From: Bacillus mobilis
GTDB taxonomy: Bacteria; Bacillota; Bacilli; Bacillales; Bacillaceae_G
Direction of reading: 5' to 3'
DNA: 64,000 nucleotides
Assembly: GCF_001884045.1 (NCBI RefSeq)
Contig: NZ_MACF01000082.1
Location: 1-64,000, forward strand
Made by a program: the position numbers and the translations under genes. This document shows, in pieces, positions 45,016 to 54,251 of the stretch. Position 1 is the stretch's first letter, and each line of letters opens with the position of its first letter. Under the pieces are notes generated by a model. It saw only the letters and a program-made list of their open reading frames with translations. It was not told the origin of the DNA and made no database searches.

Positions 45016-47706
45016 ATGAACTCGAAAGCAAAATTTAGTATTCGCTACAAAATTATGGCTGGTTATTTAGTTATCATTTTGTTCTTACTTATTTCTTTCA
45101 TTATGTTAAACAATGAGATTTCTAATTTACAAAAATCTCGTAATTTTATTATTGAGCACGATTTCAAAGTACTTAATTTAACGAATCAAGTGGAGAAAGA
45201 ATTGTTAACAATTGAAAATAAAGCGAAAGGATTTATCACTTCTAATGATGCAAATTACGTTCAATCCCTTAACGCTGCGGAAAAGGATTACGAAAAACAT
45301 TATCAAGATCTTTTAGCTCTATTAGAGGATAACCCCTCTCAGCAAGAAAAGTTAAAACAGATTAATGAAAACATTACTAGTTGGATTAATAAAGAGATCC
45401 ACCCACTCATTACAAATCACAATAGTAATAACGTACAAGCAATCGATACGACTCAAATTCAGTCACTACAATCGCAGGTAACGAACTTTCGTAGTGTTGA
45501 GGAGCAACTAACGAAGAAAAGAGCTGCACAATTAGATACCGAAAATAATAAATTAGAGATTTGGTTATACAGTTTATTGTTCTTACTTTCTTGTATTTCT
45601 ATTATCATTTCACTTTATATTTCGAATTCCATTACAAAAACGATTAAAAATGTAATTCAAGCTATTAAATCCATTTCTTCTAAAGAAAAAATTACGGAAA
45701 GAATTCATGTGAACAGCCATGATGAAATAAAAGATTTGGCTCATACAACGAACCATTTACTAGACGAGATATCGAAAAGAGAGTGGCTACAAACTGAGCT
45801 TGCAGAGTTAATTTTAAAGTATCAAGGTGTATCTTCTATTGAAATGTTAGGTAACAAAATTCTTAGTGGAATGATACAAAAAACGCAAACTTCTTGCGGT
45901 GCATTTTATGTACGTGAAGAAATTGAAGACACTGTCTACTATGTGAAGAAAGCTTCTTTCGCCGATCAAAGTTCTGATGTTGGAAAACAATCCATTAAAA
46001 TGGGGGAAGGTTTAATTGGGCAGTGTGCTTTAGAAAAACAAAGTTTTATTCTTCGAGACATACCAGAAGAATTTCGTTATGTTACTAGCGGATTATTAGA
46101 AATACGCCCTAAAAACCTATTAGTTATCCCTATCTTATTTGAAGATGAAGTGATCGCAGTAATGGAGTTAGTAAGTGTAACTGAGATTTCAGACTTACAT
46201 CAAGACTTAATTCAACAAACTGTTGATAACCTAGGTTTAACAATCCATAGTATTATGGGACGTATGCGAATTCAAACTCTTTTACATGAATCACAAGCAA
46301 TGACAGAAGAGTTGCAAGTTCAATCAGAAGAATTGCAAACACAAGCTGAAGAACTACAAATGCAAGCCGAAGAATTAAGAACAACGAATGAACAACTAGA
46401 GTCTAGAACGGAAGAGGCGGAGCAAAAGACAGCTGACTTACAAATTACTAAATCAGAATTAGAAGAAAAAGCAAGTGAGTTATTACGTAGCTCAAAATAC
46501 AAATCAGAATTTCTAGCAAATATGTCACATGAATTACGCACACCATTAAATAGTATCTTACTATTATCCGAAATGTTAAGAGAAAATCATGATAATCATT
46601 TATCCGATGATGAAATTGAATTAGCAACTGTTATTCATTCATCAGGAAAAGATTTACTTACTTTAATTAATGACATACTAGATTTATCTAAAGTAGAAGC
46701 CGGCAAACTAGACATCATTTTTGAAGCAACGAACATAAGTGATATGGCAGCAAATATGCATCAAAACTTTTTACATATAGCTGCACAAAAAAATGTCGAA
46801 TTTACTATTAAAGACAGTGATATTATTCCTGATTTGTTTTATACAGATGCAAAGCGGATTGAACAAATTATTAAAAACTTATTATCCAATGCATTTAAAT
46901 TCACGGAAAAAGGATCCGTCTCTTTACATTTCGATTCGATAGAAACAACTAATTTAAGTCATGATATGCAGTCTATAAGTAATGATTGGATTACAATTTC
47001 GGTAAAAGATACTGGTATTGGTATCGCAAAAGAACAGCATCAACTCATTTTCGAAGCCTTTCAACAGGCAGATGGCGCAACGATTCGGAAATATGGTGGT
47101 ACAGGCTTAGGGTTATCTATTTGTAAAGAGTTTGCTAAATTGTTAGGTGGTTGGATTACGTTAGAGAGTAATGTAGGAGAAGGCAGTACTTTCACCGTAT
47201 ATATTCCTAACCTTCCAAATGGGTTAACTGATATACAAGTATCCAACCTAGAAGTCGCAGCAACGATAGAAGATGTTATTCCTGCTGAAGTTGTCGAGGA
47301 AACTATCTTGACGCCAGAAACAAATAACGTCTTCCAAGAGAAAACTATTTTAATTGTCGATGATGATCATCGCAATATATTTGCATTACAAAATGCATTA
47401 AAAAAACAACATGCCAACATTATTACTGCACAAAACGGCATAGAGTGTTTAGACATACTAAAAAACAATACAAATATTGACCTTATTTTAATGGATATTA
47501 TGATGCCGAATATGGACGGTTATGAAACGATGGAACATATCCGAATGAACTTAGGGTTACATGAAATACCTATTATCGCATTAACTGCTAAAGCAATGCC
47601 AAATGATAAAGAAAAATGTTTATCTGCTGGCGCTTCAGATTATATAAGTAAACCATTAAATTTACATCAACTCTATTCGGTAATGAGTGTATGGTTAATA
47701 AAATAA
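45016..47706 (+). CDS. rsbK: Hybrid sensor kinase RsbK of the sigma-B pathway
   Basis: 896 residues. Two membrane helices (~12-33 and ~184-205) enclose a CHASE3-type extracellular domain. A HAMP linker, GAF domain (~275-415), Glu/Gln-rich coiled coil (~425-495), HisKA with MSHELRTPLN (His505), HATPase (GTGLGLSICKEF) and a C-terminal receiver with LMDIMMPNMDG (Asp827) follow. In B. cereus RsbK passes the stress signal to the receiver domain of RsbY. The Glu residues at 439 and 446 in the coiled coil are present; I recall this region as the site methylated by RsbM. rsbM follows 16 bp downstream. Confidence 0.96.
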   Translation: MNSKAKFSIRYKIMAGYLVIILFLLISFIMLNNEISNLQKSRNFIIEHDFKVLNLTNQVEKELLTIENKAKGFITSNDANYVQSLNAAEKDYEKHYQDLLALLEDNPSQQEKLKQINENITSWINKEIHPLITNHNSNNVQAIDTTQIQSLQSQVTNFRSVEEQLTKKRAAQLDTENNKLEIWLYSLLFLLSCISIIISLYISNSITKTIKNVIQAIKSISSKEKITERIHVNSHDEIKDLAHTTNHLLDEISKREWLQTELAELILKYQGVSSIEMLGNKILSGMIQKTQTSCGAFYVREEIEDTVYYVKKASFADQSSDVGKQSIKMGEGLIGQCALEKQSFILRDIPEEFRYVTSGLLEIRPKNLLVIPILFEDEVIAVMELVSVTEISDLHQDLIQQTVDNLGLTIHSIMGRMRIQTLLHESQAMTEELQVQSEELQTQAEELQMQAEELRTTNEQLESRTEEAEQKTADLQITKSELEEKASELLRSSKYKSEFLANMSHELRTPLNSILLLSEMLRENHDNHLSDDEIELATVIHSSGKDLLTLINDILDLSKVEAGKLDIIFEATNISDMAANMHQNFLHIAAQKNVEFTIKDSDIIPDLFYTDAKRIEQIIKNLLSNAFKFTEKGSVSLHFDSIETTNLSHDMQSISNDWITISVKDTGIGIAKEQHQLIFEAFQQADGATIRKYGGTGLGLSICKEFAKLLGGWITLESNVGEGSTFTVYIPNLPNGLTDIQVSNLEVAATIEDVIPAEVVEETILTPETNNVFQEKTILIVDDDHRNIFALQNALKKQHANIITAQNGIECLDILKNNTNIDLILMDIMMPNMDGYETMEHIRMNLGLHEIPIIALTAKAMPNDKEKCLSAGASDYISKPLNLHQLYSVMSVWLIK

Positions 47707-47722
47707 GTGAGGTTTAGTTTAA

Positions 47723-48580
47723 GTGGAAAATAAGTATTATAATTTTGATCCATCTGTAGATATGGATAAGCGTACGAACTTAGAAATTGAATTACTATTG
47801 GAAGCAGTATTTAAACTATCTGGCTTCGATTTTCGCCAATATGCTCGCACATCTATTTATAGAAGAATTTGTAATCGAATGCAGCTCTCTAATATCCCTA
47901 CCATTTCAAAATTAATTGAAAAAGTAATTCATGAGGAAGGATTTTTAGAACAGGTATTAAATGATTTCTCCATTAACGTAACTGAAATGTTCCGTAACCC
48001 TAACTTTTTTAAAGCACTAAGAGAGCATGTGATTCCTGAATTAAAAAAGTATCCTGAAATTAGAATTTGGCACGCTGGATGCGCAACTGGTGAAGAAGTA
48101 TTATCCATGTCCATCTTACTTCACGAAGAAGGATTAAGTGAAAAAGCTGTTATTTACGCAACAGATATGAATACAGATGTGTTAGAGAAAGCAAAACAGG
48201 GTATCCTTCCGTTAAATAAAATGCAAACTTATACGAAAAACTATTTACAAGCTGGTGGTACACAAGCATTTTCTAACTATTATTCAACAGATAATCGTTT
48301 CGCTTATTTTAATCCATCTCTTTTACAAAACATTATTTTTGCGCAGCATAATTTAGTAACTGATCAATCTTTTAATGAATTTCATATTATACTTTGCCGT
48401 AACGTTTTAATTTACTTTACGAGTCAACTTCAAAACCAAGTACAGCAACTATTTTATGAAAGTTTAGGTCACAATGGATTCCTATGTTTAGGAAATAAAG
48501 AAACTCTCCGTTTCTCACATATAATGCCGCATTATATCCAATTTAATCCGAACGAACAAATCTATCAAAAAATACAATAA
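47723..48580 (+). CDS. rsbM: CheR-type methyltransferase RsbM
   Basis: 285 residues starting at GTG. The N-terminal helical CheR domain (NLEIELLLEAVFKLSGFDFRQYARTSIYRRICNRM) and SAM-binding motif IWHAGCATGEEVLS near residue 115 are clear; VTEMFRNPNFF and LCRNVLIYF also match CheR. There are no chemoreceptor genes nearby. It is paired with rsbK and in B. cereus it methylates RsbK and damps sigma-B activity. Co-transcribed with rsbK. Confidence 0.95.
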   Translation: MENKYYNFDPSVDMDKRTNLEIELLLEAVFKLSGFDFRQYARTSIYRRICNRMQLSNIPTISKLIEKVIHEEGFLEQVLNDFSINVTEMFRNPNFFKALREHVIPELKKYPEIRIWHAGCATGEEVLSMSILLHEEGLSEKAVIYATDMNTDVLEKAKQGILPLNKMQTYTKNYLQAGGTQAFSNYYSTDNRFAYFNPSLLQNIIFAQHNLVTDQSFNEFHIILCRNVLIYFTSQLQNQVQQLFYESLGHNGFLCLGNKETLRFSHIMPHYIQFNPNEQIYQKIQ

Positions 48581-48622
48581 AAGCGTATGAAATCCTCTGT
48601 TTGGATTTCATACGCTTTTTAT
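48580..48622. terminator. Bidirectional terminator rsbM / rsbY
   Basis: AAAGCGTATGAAATCC and GGATTTCATACGCTTT, a 16-bp perfect stem with T tract, between convergent rsbM and rsbY. Confidence 0.9.
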
Positions 48623-49761
48623 TTCGCATTCGCTTGTATCATAATGAGGCACATATCATCTGATTGTGCTTTCTTCTGTTCTTCCTTGTAAAACCCTTCT
48701 ATCTCTTCTTCTAAATCTCCCCATTTTCTTTCTGTAAAAGCACGTAATTTCTCTTCAGCCTCAAATTCATCATTTGCAATTGCTTCAAGAACACCATCTG
48801 TAAACAATACGATTTGAGCGTTCTTCTCAAAAGGTATAACGGTCTTTTTAACTTTTATTTCATCAAAAAATCCTACTGCACAACTTCCTCGATTTAATTC
48901 CACTACATTCGCTTCATCAACTAAAACGTATCCAGAAGGATGCCCTGCATTCACATATTCAATCGTTCTCTTTTCTGTATCTACTACTAAATATATCGCT
49001 GTAAAATAATATGGAATATTGTCATTCTCATTATGTAAAAGAGTCATATATTTATTTAAGTCTTTAATAACAAGTTCTGGATCGATTAAAGATTTAATCG
49101 TTTCACGTAATACAGACGAGATAAACATACAAACTAATGAAGCAGATATACCATGTCCCATCACATCTAATAATATAATACCGTAGCGGTTTTCATCGAT
49201 TTTATACCAATAATACATATCTCCAGCTAGTTTGAATGAAGGTAAGTAACTTGCTTCAATTTTTATATGATCTTCCCTTAATGGGCTACTTAATAAGTTT
49301 CTTTGTACTTGTGTAGCTAAATCTAGTTCATTACGAAGGTTTTCTTCTTGTTCTTTATGCCAATTTAATTCCGATTTCAAGCGTAATGCTACACGCATAC
49401 GCGCTAACAATTCAACTTTATTTATCGGTTTCGTAATATAATCCATTGCGCCTATATCAAGCGCTTCAGCTAATTTATTCGCATCTTCTAAAGCTGTTAC
49501 AAAAATAATAGGAATATCTTTAAACTTCTCCTCGTTTTGTAATCGCCTACAAACTTCAAGTCCATCAATTTCAGGCATCATAATATCTAATAGTATTAAA
49601 TCAATTTCATTATGCCTGGAAGAATCTTTTCCAAAATGGATGTATTCGAAAAGCTCTTGTGCAGAATTAAGCGATACAAGATCCTGATATCCGGCTTGTT
49701 TCAAAATTTTTTCAATTACAAAGATGTTCACCGGATTATCATCGACAATTAAAATGGACAC
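48619..49761 (-). CDS. rsbY: PP2C phosphatase with receiver domain RsbY
   Basis: 380 residues starting at GTG (AAAAGGGG upstream). The N-terminal receiver domain has SILIVDDNPVN and LILLDIMMPEIDG. A coiled-coil linker leads to a PP2C/SpoIIE-type phosphatase domain with SYLPSFKLAGDMYYWYKID, ILLDVMGHGISASL and LFTDGVLEA metal-site motifs. It dephosphorylates RsbV when its receiver is phosphorylated by RsbK, freeing SigB. It replaces the RsbU/RsbP phosphatases of B. subtilis. Confidence 0.95.
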   Translation of the reverse strand: MSILIVDDNPVNIFVIEKILKQAGYQDLVSLNSAQELFEYIHFGKDSSRHNEIDLILLDIMMPEIDGLEVCRRLQNEEKFKDIPIIFVTALEDANKLAEALDIGAMDYITKPINKVELLARMRVALRLKSELNWHKEQEENLRNELDLATQVQRNLLSSPLREDHIKIEASYLPSFKLAGDMYYWYKIDENRYGIILLDVMGHGISASLVCMFISSVLRETIKSLIDPELVIKDLNKYMTLLHNENDNIPYYFTAIYLVVDTEKRTIEYVNAGHPSGYVLVDEANVVELNRGSCAVGFFDEIKVKKTVIPFEKNAQIVLFTDGVLEAIANDEFEAEEKLRAFTERKWGDLEEEIEGFYKEEQKKAQSDDMCLIMIQANAK

Positions 49762-49876
49762 AAGTTATTTCCCCTTTTCTTATTTAAAATATAAATCGAT
49801 TATCATTTTCTATTTTTCTAGTATTGCATACTCAGTTACAAAATGAAAATTTCCTACTCAAACATATTTATACAGC

Positions 49877-49914
49877 AAAAGAACAAACCCCCTAGAAATG
49901 AGAGTTTGTTCTTT
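49877..49914 (-). terminator. Terminator of the sigB operon
   Basis: AAAGAACAAAC and GTTTGTTCTTT arms downstream of the ferritin-like gene, the last gene of the operon. Confidence 0.82.
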
Positions 49915-49925
49915 CACTCTATAAA

Positions 49926-50363
49926 TTAATTTAACACCATTGCTTTGTCACTTAAAAGACGAAATTCTTCCATATGATTTGTTTCATCTGCGATCATATC
50001 TTCTAACTTTACAACTAACTCTGTCATATTTAATTTCGCTGCCTGTTCTTTTCTCGTTTCATAGCGCTTAATTGTTTCATATTCTGATTGTCTAGCTTCT
50101 TCTAACATTTCTCTAACATCTTCTACTCGTTTCACTGGTAAAGGGATCGTAGTAGGTGTACCACCTAACGTCTTAATTTTCTCCGCTAAATATAGGGCAT
50201 GTCCCTGTTCATCACTAATTTCAGATTCAAAGAAAGGTTTTAAAACTTGTCTATATATACCAGAAACTGTAGCTGCATTATGGTTATACATAATAATTGC
50301 CGAGTATTCTCCTGCTAAATCTTCATTCAATCCTTCGATTAGTTCTTTCACATCGTGTGACAT
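49926..50363 (-). CDS. Ferritin-like protein of the sigB operon ('orf4')
   Basis: 145 residues, four helices. GEYSAIIMYNHNA, ESEISDEQGHALYLAEKI and DMIADETNHMEEF supply the Glu and Glu-x-x-His residues of a di-iron ferritin/bacterioferritin fold. It follows sigB as the fourth gene of the cereus-type operon and is induced with it. Probably iron storage or oxidative stress protection. AGGAGGAG precedes the ATG. Confidence 0.92.
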   Translation of the reverse strand: MSHDVKELIEGLNEDLAGEYSAIIMYNHNAATVSGIYRQVLKPFFESEISDEQGHALYLAEKIKTLGGTPTTIPLPVKRVEDVREMLEEARQSEYETIKRYETRKEQAAKLNMTELVVKLEDMIADETNHMEEFRLLSDKAMVLN

Positions 50364-50432
50364 TTTTATATCTCCTCCTATACTTAATAACTACCCCGTT
50401 TCTCATGCTTTAAACATAATTCTTTTAAATTT

Positions 50433-51209
50433 TTATGTATCTAAAAATGCTGCTTGCTTCAATTTACTTATCGCTTGTCTTTTAATACGAGAAACGTGCA
50501 TTTGTGAAATACCTAACCGTTCCCCTGTATCCTTTTGATTTAAATTTTCTCCAAATATATAATGAATAACACTCTTTTCCGTATCATTTAATACGTTAAA
50601 AATATCCTTTAAAACGAGACGCCTTTCTGTCTCTTCATATCCTTGCTCTACTTCACCTACAGATTCGATTCTCGCTACCGAACTTCCATCAGATGAATTT
50701 TCAACTACATCATCTAAGGAAGATACTCTATAATTATTTTTCGCATCCATAATTTCTAGCACTTCCTCTTCGGATAGTCCTAAATGATCCGCAATCTCTA
50801 TAATCTTAGGTGAACGCTGCAAACGATCTGTTAGCTCCTCTATCGCAAGTTTAATCTTCCCGCCTAAATCTTTAATTCGCCTTGGAACATGAATGCCCCA
50901 AGTTTTATCACGTAAATACTTCTTTATTTCCCCTACTATCGTAGGTATTGCAAACGGCTCAAAAGCATTTCCTATCGAATAATCATACCTTCTTATTGCG
51001 CCTAAAAGCCCTAACATTCCTACTTGTATAATATCCTCATGCATCGGCCCACCTTTTGAATAACGATATGCAATGGAATGTACGAGGTTTTTATAGTGAT
51101 TAACCAAACTTTCCTGTGCTTCATCACATTGGGTTTGTTGGAAGTCTGCAATTAGTTTAATAACGTCTTCTTTAGTAAGATTTGTAGGTTGAGATTGGAT
51201 TTCCATCAT
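50433..51209 (-). CDS. sigB: RNA polymerase sigma-B factor
   Basis: 258 residues of the SigB/SigF/SigG family. Region 2 (KNLVHSIAYRYSKGGPMHEDIIQVGMLGLLGAIRRYD), region 3 (VPRRIKDLGGKIKLAIEEL) and region 4 (LNDTEKSVIHYIFGENLNQKDTGERLGISQMHVSRIKR) are complete. It directs the general stress regulon at GTTT...GGGTA promoters, several of which are in this window. It overlaps rsbW by 38 bp; the second ATG (51206) has better spacing from GGTGGAG than the first. Confidence 0.98.
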   Translation of the reverse strand: MMEIQSQPTNLTKEDVIKLIADFQQTQCDEAQESLVNHYKNLVHSIAYRYSKGGPMHEDIIQVGMLGLLGAIRRYDYSIGNAFEPFAIPTIVGEIKKYLRDKTWGIHVPRRIKDLGGKIKLAIEELTDRLQRSPKIIEIADHLGLSEEEVLEIMDAKNNYRVSSLDDVVENSSDGSSVARIESVGEVEQGYEETERRLVLKDIFNVLNDTEKSVIHYIFGENLNQKDTGERLGISQMHVSRIKRQAISKLKQAAFLDT

Positions 51210-51654
51210 TCTCCACCTGCTCTCTTTGTATATATTTTGTCATTAAAACTGTCATGCCCTCATCATGCATAATTTGTATATCATCCATTAACGTATTGAT
51301 TAAATATAAACCTAAACCATTTTCCGGCAAATGTTCTACTGGTTTATTAATATCATACGGACCAACTTTCCTTTTTAAAGTGCTAAAATCAAAGCTAACC
51401 CCATTATCCGCAACCATAATTTCTAATCGATCTTCATATAGACCAAAGACAATTGTAATTTCTCCAACGTCTTCTTTGTATGCATGTTGCACAATGTTTG
51501 TACATGCTTCACTAATAGCAATTTTCATATCTTCTATATCGTCATAAGCAAAGTCCATTCGATTCGCAACACCAGCCATTGTTAGACGAATAATAGCCAC
51601 ATATTCTGCCTTTGCAGGAATTTTCATTTCTATCTTTTCAAATTTCTCCATCAT
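51172..51654 (-). CDS. rsbW: Anti-sigma-B factor and serine kinase RsbW
   Basis: 160 residues of the GHKL fold: N box MKIAISEACTNIVQHAYKED and ENGLGLYLINTLMDDI. RsbW either holds SigB or phosphorylates RsbV, depending on ATP and on the RsbV state. Translational overlap with sigB keeps the two in balance. It follows rsbV by 6 bp. Confidence 0.97.
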   Translation of the reverse strand: MMEKFEKIEMKIPAKAEYVAIIRLTMAGVANRMDFAYDDIEDMKIAISEACTNIVQHAYKEDVGEITIVFGLYEDRLEIMVADNGVSFDFSTLKRKVGPYDINKPVEHLPENGLGLYLINTLMDDIQIMHDEGMTVLMTKYIQREQVENDGNPISTYKSY

Positions 51655-51660
51655 CCCTAG

Positions 51661-51996
51661 TCACCTTCTTTCTACTTTTTCAAAATCGGAATTCAAATTT
51701 AATATTTCTGTTAGCCCTGTAATATCAAATAATCTTTTTAGTCTTTTAGATACACCAATAAATTCTAGTTTGCCATCATTTTTCTTAACCGCTTTTAATA
51801 GAGCTATAAACACGCCTAAACCTGTACTATCCATATACTCTACCTCAGTAAAATCTACTACAATATGAACCTCTTTCTTGCTTGCAATAGGCATGATCTT
51901 ATTTTTTAAATCTGATGCCGTATACGCATCAATCTCACCATTAAGTTGTACCGTATAACCTAAATCATTTTGCACAATATTTACTGCCAAATTCAT
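51661..51996 (-). CDS. rsbV: Anti-anti-sigma factor RsbV
   Basis: 111 residues, a STAS domain: LNGEIDAYTASDLKNKI and VDFTEVEYMDSTGLGVFIALLKAV. The Ser in MDSTGLG is the one phosphorylated by RsbW and dephosphorylated by RsbY. First gene of the operon, directly behind a sigma-B promoter, giving positive feedback. Confidence 0.97.
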   Translation of the reverse strand: MNLAVNIVQNDLGYTVQLNGEIDAYTASDLKNKIMPIASKKEVHIVVDFTEVEYMDSTGLGVFIALLKAVKKNDGKLEFIGVSKRLKRLFDITGLTEILNLNSDFEKVERR

Positions 51997-52033
51997 TATT
52001 TCCGCCCCCTTATCTCAAACTCTTACTATGTAA

Positions 52034-52058
52034 TTACCCATAAAAATTAATTTTAAAC
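52034..52058 (-). promoter_or_regulatory. Sigma-B promoter of the rsbV operon
   Basis: Minus strand: GTTTAA, 13 bp, GGGTAA, 38 bp before the rsbV start. Confidence 0.85.
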
Positions 52059-52126
52059 ATATTTTTTAATTATAAATAAATTTTCTACACCTTTCCCAGC
52101 TTCATGCTTAAAAAATACTACAAAAT

Positions 52127-52151
52127 GTTTAAACCTTGTAAATTTGTGTAT
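52127..52151 (+). promoter_or_regulatory. Candidate sigma-B promoter of the DUF2187 gene
   Basis: Plus strand: GTTTAA, 13 bp, GTGTAT, one mismatch in the -10. A TATAAT-like box overlaps it, so a sigma-A promoter is also possible. Confidence 0.5.
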
Positions 52152-52189
52152 GTATAATGTATAAACATTATTTTTAGGGGGATCTATCT

Positions 52190-52390
52190 ATGGAAGAGCA
52201 CAACTTTAAAAAGGGAGATTTCGTTCAATTTTCTTATCGACACGATCATGCTACAAAATTAGTTGGTTCCATTATTAACATACTAACGAATACAATTGTA
52301 GTTGATATAGGTAATGATGAGGACTTATCTCATATAGAACCAAGGCAAGTCGTAAGAATAAATAATTGTAAAAAGGTAACGATGGCTTAA
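52190..52390 (+). CDS. YkvS/DUF2187-like small protein
   Basis: 66 residues: FKKGDFVQFSYRHDHATKLVGSIINILTNTIVVDIGND, then an EPRQVVRINN turn. This is the short KOW/SH3-like beta barrel of the DUF2187 (YkvS) family. Function unknown. Strong GGGGG ribosome site. Divergent from rsbV. Confidence 0.78.
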   Translation: MEEHNFKKGDFVQFSYRHDHATKLVGSIINILTNTIVVDIGNDEDLSHIEPRQVVRINNCKKVTMA

Positions 52391-52399
52391 TACATAATA

Positions 52400-52450
52400 G
52401 AAAGTGTAATTTTAATGAGTGGGGGTTCTTCATCCTCCACTCATTCCTAT
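52400..52450. repeat. Probable partial bcr1-like hairpin
   Basis: AAAGTGTAATTTTAATGAGTGGGGG and CCTCCACTCATT resemble the terminal hairpin block of bcr1. The rest is missing. It may act as an RNA hairpin after the DUF2187 gene. Confidence 0.4.
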
Positions 52451-52462
52451 GCAGATTACATA

Positions 52463-52500
52463 AAAAAAGCATCCAAATTAGTTTAATTGGATGCTTTTTT
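52463..52500. terminator. Bidirectional terminator
   Basis: AAAAAAGCATCCAA and TTGGATGCTTTTTT between the DUF2187 and GlsB-like genes. Confidence 0.9.
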
Positions 52501-52571
52501 ATGTATATTTATCAGTTCATTCACTTTATAGCTATATATAATAAACTTAAGATTACTATTCGTTCTCATAC

Positions 52572-52823
52572 TTACGCTTTCCGTAGCATTCTAGAAAAGA
52601 ATGTAACGATTAAAATAAAGACGATTGCACCTAATAACGCTGGAAGAACGAAAATGCCTCCCCATTCAGGACCCCAGTGACCAAATAACGCACTACCTAC
52701 CCAAGATCCGATTAATCCAGCAATCACATTACCAACTATACCTAAAGGGAAGTCTTTCCCTGTAATCATTCCAGCTAACGCACCAATAAGTCCACCTACA
52801 ATACACGTAATAATAAGTCCCAC
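52572..52823 (-). CDS. GlsB/YeaQ/YmgE-family membrane protein
   Basis: 83 residues, three helices: GLIITCIVGGLIGALAGMITGKDFPLGIVGNVIAGLIGSWVGSALFG. This is the 'transglycosylase-associated' GlsB/YeaQ/YmgE stress family. It lies downstream of the csbD-like and YflT-like genes, so it probably belongs to the sigma-B regulon. A long hairpin separates it from csbD. Confidence 0.92.
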   Translation of the reverse strand: MGLIITCIVGGLIGALAGMITGKDFPLGIVGNVIAGLIGSWVGSALFGHWGPEWGGIFVLPALLGAIVFILIVTFFSRMLRKA

Positions 52824-52855
52824 AATTAAACCTCCTATATTATTTTTATATTGGA

Positions 52856-52892
52856 TTTATCAAGCTTTGGTGTGTAACCAAAGCTTGATAAA
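52856..52892. other. 16-bp perfect inverted repeat between csbD-like and glsB-like genes
   Basis: TTTATCAAGCTTTGGT pairs exactly with ACCAAAGCTTGATAAA around a GTGTA loop. No T run follows on the minus strand, so it is not a plain terminator. It could stabilise or process the mRNA between the two stress genes. Confidence 0.65.
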
Positions 52893-52898
52893 CATGTA

Positions 52899-53099
52899 TT
52901 ATTCTTTATGATCCAATCCATCACTTATCTTTTGTTTCACTTTTCCGACTTTTTCTTTTATAGTTCCTTTTGTCTTCTCCCACTTCCCTTCATTTTTCAG
53001 CTCTCTATCATCTGTAACTTCACCAATTCCTTCTTTTACTTGTCCCTTTGTCTTTTCAACCTTACCTTTAACTTGTTCTTTTAGTCCGTTCTCACTCAT
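52899..53099 (-). CDS. CsbD-family stress protein
   Basis: 66 residues, very hydrophilic: [40 protein letters not shown], the CsbD repeat pattern. CsbD is a classic sigma-B-controlled protein, probably disordered, function unknown. It lies 35 bp after the YflT-like gene in one transcript. Confidence 0.92.
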   Translation of the reverse strand: MSENGLKEQVKGKVEKTKGQVKEGIGEVTDDRELKNEGKWEKTKGTIKEKVGKVKQKISDGLDHKE

Positions 53100-53134
53100 A
53101 TTTACAATCTCCTTTTCGTAATAGATTTATAGAT

Positions 53135-53524
53135 TTAAAGAGTATACATGCATCTTCTTTCTTGTAACCATTCACCGACTCTTTCTAAATCCTTAACGAA
53201 TAACAAGATTTTTCCTTCATCCAGCTTTTCTTCGTAGAAGTTTGCTTCTTCCTCATTAAGCCCTAACTCTTGCATCTTATTTCTTAACTGATCTCCCGTG
53301 TTTTGAAAGACGTTAATAATGCTTGTCCCAAGTCCCTCCTCTTTTATCCCAATTGTATTCACGTCTGCATTATCTGCAATTCTATCTGTCCTTTCTTTTT
53401 CATGTGTTAATACGTAAATATCTTTTTGGTCTATTCCTTTCTTCACTAGATCATTTGCCGCATTCATGACCTCTTTCTCCGTAATAAATTCATATACAAA
53501 AGGTTTACTATACTTCGTTTCCAT
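53135..53524 (-). CDS. General stress protein 17M (YflT family)
   Basis: 129 residues: PFVYEFITEKEVMNAANDLVKKGIDQKDIYVLTHEKERTDRIADNADVNTIGIKEEGLGT, the YflT/Gsp17M pattern. First gene after a sigma-B promoter, with csbD-like and glsB-like genes behind it. Confidence 0.85.
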   Translation of the reverse strand: METKYSKPFVYEFITEKEVMNAANDLVKKGIDQKDIYVLTHEKERTDRIADNADVNTIGIKEEGLGTSIINVFQNTGDQLRNKMQELGLNEEEANFYEEKLDEGKILLFVKDLERVGEWLQERRCMYTL

Positions 53525-53572
53525 CTTTAACTTCCTCCTTTAAAATGAATTATTTGTTATATTATATGTAGT

Positions 53573-53596
53573 ACACCCATTTTCGAAATGTTAAAC
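53573..53596 (-). promoter_or_regulatory. Sigma-B promoter of the Gsp17M-csbD-glsB unit
   Basis: Minus strand: GTTTAA, 12 bp, GGGTGT, about 49 bp before the start at 53524. Confidence 0.78.
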
Positions 53597-53716
53597 ATAA
53601 AATATGAAAAAAGTTATGTGAATTTTTTCTATCCTAAAACTAGTAGAATAAATCTACTTACAATAACTACCTAAATTAACGGAAAATTGTTATAATTAAA
53701 CATAAGGAGGGATACT

Positions 53717-54172
53717 ATGAAAAAAATCATATCTATATGCGCTCTAACCGCTCTATCTTTCACTTTAATAGGCTGTGCCAGTACCTCAGCTACAGACAAA
53801 TCTCCACAAGCTAAACAAGAACAGAAACAAAGTGCCTTTCAATTAAACTCCGCAAATATTACAGATATCGAAATACTTAGCACAAAAAATAACAACATTT
53901 CAAAATCTCAAACAGATAACGAAGAAATGATACAATCAATCGTTTCAGCAGTCCAAAAAGGCACTCCTAAATCAATTACATTAGATCAAAAAAAGAGAGA
54001 CTCCGCGCATTCTACGATTACCGTTACATATAAAGATGACACGAAAAAAGAGTTTCTTGTGTGGGTTGATAATAAGGAGCAAATTACGATTGCTAAAGAT
54101 GAGAAGAAAGATAAGGTTGAAGGTGTGGTAGTGAATATTAAAGATGCGAAAATGATGAAGGATTTCTTTTAA
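53717..54172 (+). CDS. Small lipoprotein, function unknown
   Basis: 151 residues. A signal peptide with lipobox LIGC (Cys ~20), then a Lys/Gln-rich linker and a domain that begins NITDIEILSTKNNN and ends in KMMKDFF. This resembles short YhfM-like lipoproteins of Bacillus, but the match is not firm. TAAGGAGG precedes the ATG and a terminator follows. Confidence 0.72.
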   Translation: MKKIISICALTALSFTLIGCASTSATDKSPQAKQEQKQSAFQLNSANITDIEILSTKNNNISKSQTDNEEMIQSIVSAVQKGTPKSITLDQKKRDSAHSTITVTYKDDTKKEFLVWVDNKEQITIAKDEKKDKVEGVVVNIKDAKMMKDFF

Positions 54173-54193
54173 AATTCTAATATAATTGATGTT

Positions 54194-54226
54194 AAAAAAG
54201 AGTAGGATTACATCCTACTCTTTTTT
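54194..54226 (+). terminator. Terminator of the lipoprotein gene
   Basis: AAAAAAGAGTAGGAT and ATCCTACTCTTTTTT. Confidence 0.9.
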
Positions 54227-54251
54227 AATCATGTCCAATAAATAAATTTTT

